Shown: positions 1 through 5,300 of the stretch, one piece after another
Position numbering within the stretch: the stretch's first letter is position 1
Layout of the letters: every line of letters starts with the position of its first letter
NCBI GenBank assembly: GCA_964538565.1
Contig: CAZIGW010000255.1
Span: 1 to 6,630 of the forward strand
DNA: 6,630 nt
Direction: 5' to 3'
Origin: CAYVBN01 sp964538565
GTDB taxonomy: Bacteria > Pseudomonadota > Alphaproteobacteria > Rhizobiales > Xanthobacteraceae
The notes under the pieces: model-generated
The model's input: only the letters and a program-made list of their open reading frames with translations
What the model was told of the DNA's origin: nothing
Database searches by the model: none
Program-made: the position numbers and the translations under genes

Positions 1-477
1 CTGGTCTATGAAAGGATCAAGACAGCACTGGAGAAGAACGGTGTCGCCCGCCAAATCCTGCTGATCCCCGAAGTCGTCGAGCGCGACGACGCCGATGTCG
101 AGCGGCTGCTGGCGCGCGCCGACGAGCTCGCGCGTTTCGGCCTCGCGATCGAGCCGTTCGGTCCCGGCGCCGTCGCGGTGCGCGAGACGCCCTCGATGCT
201 GGGCGAGATCGACGCGCAGGCGCTCGTGCGCGATCTTTCCGAGCACATGGCCGAATGGGACGAGGCGCTGCCGCTCGAGCGCCGCCTCATGCACCTTGCG
301 GCCACCATGGCGTGCCACGGCTCGGTGCGCGCCGGCCGCAGGCTCAAGCCCGAGGAGATGAACGCGCTCCTGCGCGAGATGGAGGCGACACCCAATTCCG
401 GCCAGTGCAACCACGGCCGGCCGACCTACGTGGAGCTGAAGCTTGCCGACATCGAGCGCTTGTTCGGGCGGCGGTGA
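1..477 (+). CDS. mutL: DNA mismatch repair protein MutL, C-terminal part (5' end outside window)
   Basis: This is the C-terminal 158 residues of MutL, the mismatch-repair protein that couples MutS recognition to strand incision. Reading frame 1 is open from the first base to a TGA at 475-477. The fragment opens LVYERIK, which is what follows the DQHAAHER segment in MutL proteins with endonuclease activity, so only the last Glu (fragment residue 4) of the DQHA(X)2E(X)4E metal site lies inside the window. Two further conserved blocks of the nuclease-type C-terminal domain are present: ACHGSVR (residues 104-110) and CNHGRPT (136-142, the C[P/N]HGRP motif). The chain ends LFGRR. From family knowledge, such MutL proteins nick DNA themselves and occur where MutH is absent. 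That this strain lacks MutH is inference. The gene converges on rsmD across a 139-bp gap holding paired palindromes. Identity is secure. Confidence 0.96.
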   Translation: MVYERIKTALEKNGVARQILLIPEVVERDDADVERLLARADELARFGLAIEPFGPGAVAVRETPSMLGEIDAQALVRDLSEHMAEWDEALPLERRLMHLAATMACHGSVRAGRRLKPEEMNALLREMEATPNSGQCNHGRPTYVELKLADIERLFGRR

Positions 478-535
478 TGCGCGAGTTCCGCGAAACGCCG
501 CCTCAGCCGAAGGCGTGACCCGCCGCAGCGACATT

Positions 536-607
536 GGCGGATGACGCCTTGCTCATCCGCCCTGCGCTCGGGGCGCGCAGGGCGGCTTGCGCGCAGCGTA
601 AACCGCC
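536..607. repeat. Head-to-head pair of palindromic REP-like elements between mutL and rsmD
   Basis: Two related units of about 32 bp face each other. Unit A lies on the minus strand (567 down to 536) and unit B on the plus strand (575 to 607). Both begin with the same 11 bases (GCGCAGGGCGG), share GCGT near the middle, and end CCGCC. Unit A folds into a perfect 9-bp stem (536-544 with 553-561, 8-nt loop). Unit B folds into a longer imperfect stem (581-592 with 596-607, one mismatch and one G-T pair). The shared outer 11 bases pair with each other (557-567 with 575-585), so a central hairpin competes with the two side hairpins. The layout matches the dispersed palindromic repeats built on GGGTGG...AGCG...CCACC that I recall from many proteobacterial genomes, with the T:A positions changed to C:G. 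That family link is from memory. The structure itself is directly visible. Confidence 0.8.
557..585. terminator. Candidate bidirectional terminator hairpin for convergent mutL and rsmD
   Basis: A perfect 11-bp GC-rich stem (557-567 with 575-585) closes a 7-nt loop, 79 bases past the mutL stop and 31 bases past the rsmD stop. Its position between two convergent genes fits a shared terminator. There is no U-run on either side, so it is not a canonical intrinsic terminator. It is also the junction of the paired repeat units and may have no terminator role of its own. Confidence 0.35.
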
Positions 608-616
608 GGAGAAACG

Positions 617-1174
617 TCACGCCCGATGCCGCAGGAACACGACCTGCGTGTCGTCGTAGGTGCGCCGCTCGAGTTCGTCAAAGCCTTCCGGCGCGACGAA
701 TGGCGCGCTCGTCGCCTCCTCGACGACGACGAGCGCGTCGGGCGTGAGCCAGGCGCCGGCGTGCGCGGTGGCGAGCGCGCGTTCGGCGAGGCCCTTGCCG
801 TACGGCGGATCGAGAAAGGCGAGGGAGAAGGGGCTGAGCGGATGCGCGGCGCCGAGCCGCGTGGCGTCGCGGCGGAAGATGCGCGTGGCCGCGCCAAGCC
901 CGAGCGCCTCGACATTCTGGCGCAGCAGCGCGCGGGCTTGCGCGCCGTCGTCGACGAACAGCACGACGGCGGCGCCGCGCGAGAGCGCCTCGAATCCGAG
1001 CGCGCCGGTGCCGGCGAAGAGATCGAGCACGCGCGCGCCGGTGACCGGATCGCCGTAGGCGTGCGCCAGGATGTTGAACAGCGACTCGCGCAGCCGGTCG
1101 GCGGTCGGCCGGATCGCCTGCGATTTCGGCGCGACGAGCGTGCGCCCGCGCAGGCGCCCTCCGACGATGCGCAT
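617..1174 (-). CDS. rsmD: 16S rRNA (guanine(966)-N(2))-methyltransferase RsmD
   Basis: This 185-residue, single-domain Rossmann methyltransferase has the size and motif order of RsmD, which uses S-adenosylmethionine to make m2G966 in 16S rRNA of the small subunit. The N-terminus MRIVGGRLRGR and the block IRPTADRLRESLFNIL (residues 21-36) are family signatures. The SAM-binding motif I is DLFAGTGALGFEALSRG (51-67), and the catalytic motif IV is DPPY (122-125). The start is the ATG at 1174-1172. It overlaps the rluB stop by one base (TGATG) and is preceded by GGAAGGA, a strong ribosome binding site inside the end of rluB, which argues for translational coupling. A longer upstream extension of the same frame runs through rluB and is only a shadow. 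Both genes modify rRNA, which fits their pairing. Identity is secure. Confidence 0.95.
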   Translation of the reverse strand: MRIVGGRLRGRTLVAPKSQAIRPTADRLRESLFNILAHAYGDPVTGARVLDLFAGTGALGFEALSRGAAVVLFVDDGAQARALLRQNVEALGLGAATRIFRRDATRLGAAHPLSPFSLAFLDPPYGKGLAERALATAHAGAWLTPDALVVVEEATSAPFVAPEGFDELERRTYDDTQVVFLRHRA

Positions 1175-2595
1175 CAGTCCTTCCGGAACGGCGGCCGCGA
1201 CGGGCGCGGGCCCGCCGAACGGTCGCGCCGCGCCGCGCGGCCGTGGCGCCTGGGGCGCGGCTCGGGCTTCTTCTCGCCGAGGCGTTCGACGACCACCGGC
1301 CGGCCCTTGCGGTCGGTGAGGACGCCGGCGCGTTTCGCGGACCCTTCCGGCTCGGCGGGCGCCTGAGCGCTGCGCGCGCCACGGAACCTGCGGCGCAGCG
1401 GCTTGTCGCGCTCGCGTTCGCGCCAAGCGTGCTCGGAACGCGGGCGCAAGCCCTTGCGCGGCTTGCGGCCTTCCTCCGCGCGCTCCCCGGTGGGCGCCAG
1501 CCGGCGTCGGTCGTCGCCACGAAGTCCGCGCGGGTGGTCCCCGCGCCGCGTGCGTTCGGGCGCACGCGCCTCGTCGCGTCGATCACGCCGCGGCGCGCGC
1601 GCGTCGCGGTCGGGCTCGGCTTCGCGCGCCACCACCGGGCTCGCGAAATCGGCGCCCGCGAGCGCCGTCAACCGCTCGCCGATCTGTTCGCGCAGCACGC
1701 GCGTGCGAACCTCCTCGATCGCGCCTTCCGCCAGCTCACCAAGCTGGAATGGGCCGAACGAGATGCGGATGAGCCGGTTCACCTGCAGGCCGAGATGGGC
1801 GAGCACGTTGCGCACCTCGCGGTTCTTGCCCTCGCGGATCGCGAACGTGAGCCAGACGTTGGACCCCTGCGCGCGGTCGAGCGTCGCCTCGATCGGGCCG
1901 TAACGCACGCCGTCGATCTCGACGCCGCCGCGCAGCCGGTCGAGATCGGGCTGCATGACGTGGCCGTGCGCGCGCACCCGGTAGCGGCGCAGCCAGCCGG
2001 TCTGCGGCAGTTCGAGCACGCGCGCGAGCCCGCCGTCGTTGGTGAGGAGCAGCAGCCCCTCGGTGCCGATGTCGAGACGCCCGACGCTCAGGAGCCGCGG
2101 CAGGTCCTTCGGTAGCCCGTCGAAGATGGTCGGCCGCCCCTCGGGGTCGCTCGTCGTCGTCACGAGGCCGCGTGGCTTGTGGTAGAGGAAGAGCCGCGTG
2201 CGCTCGCGCTCCGGCAACGGCGCCCCGTCCACGCTGATGCGATCGTCGCGCGTGACGTTGAGGGCCGGCGAGGTGATGACCGCCCCGTTCACCGCCACGC
2301 GGCCGGCCGAGATCCATTCTTCGGCGTCGCGCCGCGAGCAGAGGCCAGCGCGGGCGATCACCTTGGCGACGCGCTCGACCTCTTTCGGCGGCGAGGGCGC
2401 GAGGGGAGCGGGGCGCGGCAGGCCGGCCCCGGTTTTCCTGCCGCGGAACTTCGCGCCCTTCGCGTGCTTGCCGTGGCCATCCGCGAAGCGTCCCTTGCCG
2501 GGCCGGCTCGGGCCGCCCCTGGCTTCGCCGCGCCTGCCTTCGTGCCGCCCGGTGCGGGAGAAGGGCGGTCGGCCATCGTTGCTCTCGCGGGTCAT
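1174..2595 (-). CDS. rluB: 23S rRNA pseudouridine synthase of the RluB/RsuA family with long basic tails
   Basis: A 473-residue protein with a central RsuA/RluB-type pseudouridine synthase. An S4 RNA-binding domain (about residues 73-120, ERVAKVIARAGLCSRRDAEEWI) precedes the catalytic domain (about 133-310). The catalytic motif is GRLDIGTEGLLLLTNDG (172-188), with Asp175 as the predicted nucleophile, and the family block REGKNREVRNVLAHLGL (254-270) is present. RluB makes pseudouridine at 23S position 2605 (E. coli numbering), and this assignment over RluE/RluF/RsuA is by overall likeness. The family core is about 290 residues. This protein adds about 70 basic residues in front and about 160 Arg/Pro-rich residues behind, apparently disordered and interrupted by a more ordered patch GVLTDRKGRPVVVERLG (424-440). 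The start is the ATG at 2595-2593, preceded by a weak GGCGAG. It shares an ATGA overlap with an unproven 61-codon upstream frame. rsmD follows with a one-base overlap. Confidence 0.92.
   Translation of the reverse strand: MTRESNDGRPPFSRTGRHEGRRGEARGGPSRPGKGRFADGHGKHAKGAKFRGRKTGAGLPRPAPLAPSPPKEVERVAKVIARAGLCSRRDAEEWISAGRVAVNGAVITSPALNVTRDDRISVDGAPLPERERTRLFLYHKPRGLVTTTSDPEGRPTIFDGLPKDLPRLLSVGRLDIGTEGLLLLTNDGGLARVLELPQTGWLRRYRVRAHGHVMQPDLDRLRGGVEIDGVRYGPIEATLDRAQGSNVWLTFAIREGKNREVRNVLAHLGLQVNRLIRISFGPFQLGELAEGAIEEVRTRVLREQIGERLTALAGADFASPVVAREAEPDRDARAPRRDRRDEARAPERTRRGDHPRGLRGDDRRRLAPTGERAEEGRKPRKGLRPRSEHAWRERERDKPLRRRFRGARSAQAPAEPEGSAKRAGVLTDRKGRPVVVERLGEKKPEPRPRRHGRAARRDRSAGPRPSRPPFRKD
1178..1184 (-). 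promoter_or_regulatory. Ribosome binding site deciding the rsmD start
   Basis: GGAAGGA on the minus strand (1184 to 1178) stands three bases before the ATG of rsmD and lies within the last codons of rluB. It fixes the MRIVGG start and suggests re-initiation by ribosomes finishing rluB. Confidence 0.75.
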
Positions 2596-2856
2596 GGCGA
2601 GGCTCGCCGTTCAGCCTTTTTCAGGTCGAGGACGGGGCGGCATCGCTCGACCTTTCGGCCTCGAGCATCCAGCGTGCCGATGCCGGAAAGGGATTTCGGA
2701 ACATGTCTTGCGGAATCCTGCATCATCCCGTCCGACCGGCGCAATCCGCTCTTGCGATCATCCTCCCGATTCCGCATTTGGTCGCATCTTCTGTGGCGAT
2801 CCGGTATCCACCTCGCCGGAAGATGCTCTAGCAGAGTTCACCGGCGGGGACGAGCA
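2596..2856. other. Divergent intergenic region between rluB and tadA with several inverted repeats
   Basis: These 261 bases must hold the promoters of both rluB (minus) and tadA (plus), since the genes diverge. I saw no convincing -35/-10 pair on either strand. Composition is less GC-rich than the flanking genes. Inverted repeats present are: 2623-2630 with 2646-2653 (8 bp); 2645-2650 with 2661-2666 (6 bp); 2638-2645 with 2678-2685 (8 bp); and 2709-2717 with 2768-2776 (9 bp), the last enclosing a 5-bp hairpin at 2740-2756. The first three lie 28-90 bases upstream of the rluB start and are mutually competing. No RNA gene family was recognised. Confidence 0.6.
2846..2850 (+). promoter_or_regulatory. 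Shine-Dalgarno-like GGGGA favouring a TTG start for tadA
   Basis: GGGGA ends six bases before the in-frame TTG at 2857-2859. The alternative ATG at 2875-2877 has no purine-rich site in front of it (the sequence there is GCCGCAGCCTTCGTTC). Confidence 0.5.
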
Positions 2857-3303
2857 TTGCCGCAGCCTTCGTTCATGGATCTCGCGCTCGAGGAGGCCCG
2901 CGCGGCCGCCGCCGCCGGAGAAGTGCCGATCGGCTGCGTGATCGTCTCCGGCGGCGAGGTGGTGGCGCGCGCCGGCAACCGGACGCTCGCCGACCGCGAT
3001 CCGACCGCGCACGCCGAACTCCTCGCCATCCGGGCGGCCGCCGCCGCGCTCGGCTCCGAGCGCCTTGTCGACTGCGACCTCTACGTGACGCTCGAGCCTT
3101 GCGCCATGTGCGCGGCGGCGCTCTCGTTCGCGCGCATCCGCCGCCTCTATTACGGGGCCGCCGATCCCAAGGGCGGAGCGGTCGAGAACGGCGTGCGCTT
3201 CTTTTCCTCGCCCACCTGCCATCACCGGCCGGAGGTCTATGCCGGCATCGGCGAAGGCGAGGCCGCGGCGCTGCTCAGGGATTTCTTCCGCGCCCGGCGC
3301 TGA
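2857..3303 (+). CDS. tadA: tRNA-specific adenosine deaminase TadA
   Basis: TadA deaminates adenosine 34 (wobble position) of tRNA-Arg(ACG) to inosine and is usually essential. The product is 148 residues from TTG 2857, or 142 from ATG 2875. The cytidine-deaminase-fold zinc site is complete: HAE (His52, Glu54, in DPTAHAELLAIRAA) and PCAMC (Cys82 and Cys85, in YVTLEPCAMCAAALSFARI). TadA-specific blocks also present are RRLYYGAADPKGGAVENGVRFF (95-116), PTCHHRPEVYAGI (119-131) and the C-terminal LRDFFRARR. I prefer the TTG start because of the GGGGA site and because alphaproteobacterial relatives, as I recall them, carry a few residues before the FM(D/E)LAL segment. A protein starting at the ATG would still hold all motifs. 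The longer upstream extension of this frame is antisense to rluB and is not real. The stop lies only 3 bases from the convergent patatin-gene stop. Confidence 0.94.
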   Translation: MPQPSFMDLALEEARAAAAAGEVPIGCVIVSGGEVVARAGNRTLADRDPTAHAELLAIRAAAAALGSERLVDCDLYVTLEPCAMCAAALSFARIRRLYYGAADPKGGAVENGVRFFSSPTCHHRPEVYAGIGEGEAAALLRDFFRARR

Positions 3304-3306
3304 ACC

Positions 3307-4161
3307 TCAGCGGTGCGCGAGTAGGGTGTGGAGCTTCTCCTTCACCTCGGCCTTGATCGGATCGGCCGCTCGCAGGATGGCGCTCGCCTGGAAGAAATCG
3401 AGCATGCGAAAGACGCCGACGTTCGGCCGCACGACGATCTCGGGCGCGCCGTGCTTGAGCTTCTCCGTCACGATCACCTGGCCCATCACCGTGATGGTGG
3501 CGAACACGCTCTCCCACGGGTCGGGCACCTGCCCGGGCACCGTCTGGCCGCCGGAGCAGTCGACCGCGAGCACCACGTCGGCGCGCCCGGCGAGCTGCAT
3601 GAACGGCAGCGGATCGACCGCGCCGCCGTCGACCAGCACCTGGCCGTTGATCTCGAGCGGCCGCACGAGCCCCGGAATGGCCATCGAGGCGGCGATCGCC
3701 GGCCGCAGCGGCCCGTGCGAGAAGACGACTTCGCGGCGCGTGCAGAGGTCGGTCGCCACGACCACGAGCGGAATGACGAGCTTGGCGAAATCGTCCGGCA
3801 CCGCCTCGGGCAGGAAGAGGGTGCAGAATTTCTCGGCGTCGACCAGCATCGGATTGCCGAACGGCGCGGTGAGGAAGACCGACAGCGCGGCGGCGCGAGC
3901 GGCGACGAGGCGGCGCAGCACCTCGCCGCGGTTGTGCGCGATGTCGATCACGTAGCGCCGCATCGCCTTGGCGGGCATGCCGGCCGCGTAGGCCGCCCCG
4001 ATCAGCGCGCCGATCGAGGTGCCGGAGATCGCGACCGGCCGGATGCCGAGTTCGTCGAGCGCTTCGAGCACCACGATGTGCGCGAGCCCGCGCGCGCCGC
4101 CGGCGCCGAGCGCGAGCGCGAGCGACTTCTTGTGCGACGGACGCGCTCGCCGGGCGGTCAT
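3307..4161 (-). CDS. Patatin-like phospholipase (RssA/NTE-family serine hydrolase)
   Basis: A 284-residue protein of the bacterial patatin-like family, predicted to cleave acyl esters of lipids with a Ser-Asp dyad. The glycine-rich oxyanion-hole motif GAGGARG is at residues 19-25, and the nucleophile elbow GTSIG (47-51) has Ser49. The DGG motif at 178-180 gives the catalytic Asp178 in VLVDGGAVDPLPF. The N-terminus (MTARRARPSHKKS) is short and basic with no signal peptide or membrane segment, so a cytoplasmic or peripheral location is likely. Length and motif layout fit the single-domain RssA/YchK-like group. True substrates of this group are mostly unknown. The start ATG at 4161-4159 overlaps the stop of the upstream kinase gene as ATGA, so the two are probably translated together. 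Its stop is 3 bases from that of tadA. A much longer open frame extends upstream through the kinase and dehalogenase genes but is a high-GC shadow. Confidence 0.9.
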   Translation of the reverse strand: MTARRARPSHKKSLALALGAGGARGLAHIVVLEALDELGIRPVAISGTSIGALIGAAYAAGMPAKAMRRYVIDIAHNRGEVLRRLVAARAAALSVFLTAPFGNPMLVDAEKFCTLFLPEAVPDDFAKLVIPLVVVATDLCTRREVVFSHGPLRPAIAASMAIPGLVRPLEINGQVLVDGGAVDPLPFMQLAGRADVVLAVDCSGGQTVPGQVPDPWESVFATITVMGQVIVTEKLKHGAPEIVVRPNVGVFRMLDFFQASAILRAADPIKAEVKEKLHTLLAHR

Positions 4162-5237
4162 CGCGCCCCGGCCTGGCGCGCGAACGCCCACGCGGTCTCG
4201 GCGAGCGGCTGCACCATGCGCCCCATGTGCGCAGCATTCTCGTTGGCGGCCGTGCCGTCGCGCACGCGTCCGGCGATGCCCTGCAGGATCGCGGCGATGC
4301 GGAAGAAGTTGTAGGCGAGATAGATCGGCATGTGCGGCCGCGGATCGAGCCCGGTGCGCGCCACATAGGCCTCGACGTATTCTGAGTCCGACGGAATCCC
4401 GAGCGCCTCGAGGTCGTGGCCGACGAGGGTTCCGGTGCCGGCGCCGCCCTCGCTCGCCGGCATGTGCCACGTCATCAGGTGATAGGTGAAGTCGGCGAGC
4501 GGATCTCCGAGCGTCGCGAGTTCCCAGTCGAGCACCGCGCGCACGAGCGGATTTTCGCCGAGGATCAGGTTGTCGAGCCGGTAGTCGCCGTGCACGAGGC
4601 GTACCGCTGTAGGCGGCGGCACGTGCCGCGGCAGCCAGGCGATCAGCCGTTCCATCTCGTCGATCTCGCCCGTCTGCGAGGCGCGGTATTGCTGCGACCA
4701 GCGCGCGATCTGTCGCGCGACGTAATTTTCTCCGCGGCCGAAATCGCCGAGACCGATCGCCTGCGGATCGAACCCATGCAGCCACGCCAGCGTCTCGTTC
4801 ATCGCCGCATAGACGGCGGCGCGCTCGGCCGGATCGGAGGCCGGCATGTGCGGCTCCCAGATCACCCGGCCTTCGACATGCTCCATCAGATAGAACGGGG
4901 TGCCGATGACGTCTGCGTCCTGGCACAGCAGGATCGGCACCGCGACCGGGAAGCCCTGCGCGTGAAGCGCCGCGGTGACACGGTATTCGCGCTCGACCGC
5001 GTGAGCGGAGGGCAGCAGCGCGCCGGGCGGCTTGCGCCGCAGCACGTAACGTCGCCGCGGCGTCGCGAGCAGATAGGTCGGATTCGACTGCCCGCCGCGG
5101 AACTGGCGCACGTCGAGCGGGCCGGAGAAATCCGCAACTCGGGACTTGAGATAAGCCTCGAGACGTGCGCCATCGAACGCGAGCGCGGCCGCCACCTCCT
5201 TGGTGCCGGAGAATGCCGTCTGGCGGTCGATTCTCAT
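4158..5237 (-). CDS. APH-fold phosphotransferase of the ACAD10/ACAD11/LvaA type
   Basis: A 359-residue kinase-like protein of the aminoglycoside phosphotransferase (APH/choline kinase) superfamily. The nucleotide-binding lobe shows RGGQSNPTYLL (47-57), YVLRRKPPG (64-72, probable ATP-binding Lys69) and HAVEREYRV (79-87, helix-C Glu). The catalytic loop is HGDYRLDN (216-223, Asp218 and Asn223), and the metal-binding Asp237 lies in LDWELATLGDPLADF. The GQSN, YVLR.KPPG and AHAV.REYR segments are those of the kinase part of ACAD10/ACAD11 and of bacterial stand-alone relatives, rather than of drug-resistance enzymes. Characterised relatives (P. putida LvaA, mammalian ACAD10/11) phosphorylate 4-hydroxyacyl-CoAs so that the hydroxyl can be eliminated. 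The exact substrate here is inference. No acyl-CoA dehydrogenase partner lies in the window. It follows the dehalogenase gene by 63 bp and overlaps the patatin gene by 4 bases. Confidence 0.88.
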   Translation of the reverse strand: MRIDRQTAFSGTKEVAAALAFDGARLEAYLKSRVADFSGPLDVRQFRGGQSNPTYLLATPRRRYVLRRKPPGALLPSAHAVEREYRVTAALHAQGFPVAVPILLCQDADVIGTPFYLMEHVEGRVIWEPHMPASDPAERAAVYAAMNETLAWLHGFDPQAIGLGDFGRGENYVARQIARWSQQYRASQTGEIDEMERLIAWLPRHVPPPTAVRLVHGDYRLDNLILGENPLVRAVLDWELATLGDPLADFTYHLMTWHMPASEGGAGTGTLVGHDLEALGIPSDSEYVEAYVARTGLDPRPHMPIYLAYNFFRIAAILQGIAGRVRDGTAANENAAHMGRMVQPLAETAWAFARQAGAR

Positions 5238-5300
5238 CGTGCGCTGTCCGAACGCTCGCGTGAACCGGTCGGAGATCCTGCAAGCGCGTTGCCGCCCCCT

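Noticed and set aside
626..1366. 246-codon plus-strand frame antisense to rsmD
   Set aside because: No domain or motif is visible, and it lies opposite a complete SAM methyltransferase gene. It is a high-GC shadow.
617..1586. Longer minus-strand frames (269 and 302 codons) overlapping rsmD and the rluB tail
   Set aside because: The RsmD signature begins exactly at MRIVGG (1174) behind a strong ribosome binding site. Upstream residues in those frames are out-of-frame readings of the Arg-rich rluB tail.
2754..2820. Possible -35/-10 elements (TTGCGA, TTGGTC with GGTATC) for tadA
   Set aside because: Spacing and -10 matches are poor (three of six at best), so no promoter can be supported from sequence alone.
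2179..2856. Upstream extension of the tadA frame that would add over 200 residues
   Set aside because: The extension is antisense to rluB and crosses the intergenic region. TadA is normally about 150 residues, and a ribosome site sits directly before 2857.
4158..5237. Aminoglycoside resistance gene interpretation of the APH-fold kinase
   Set aside because: The fold is shared, but the specific motifs (GQSNPTYLL, YVLRRKPPG, AHAVEREYR) are those of the ACAD10/11-LvaA group, and there are no signs of a mobile resistance context.
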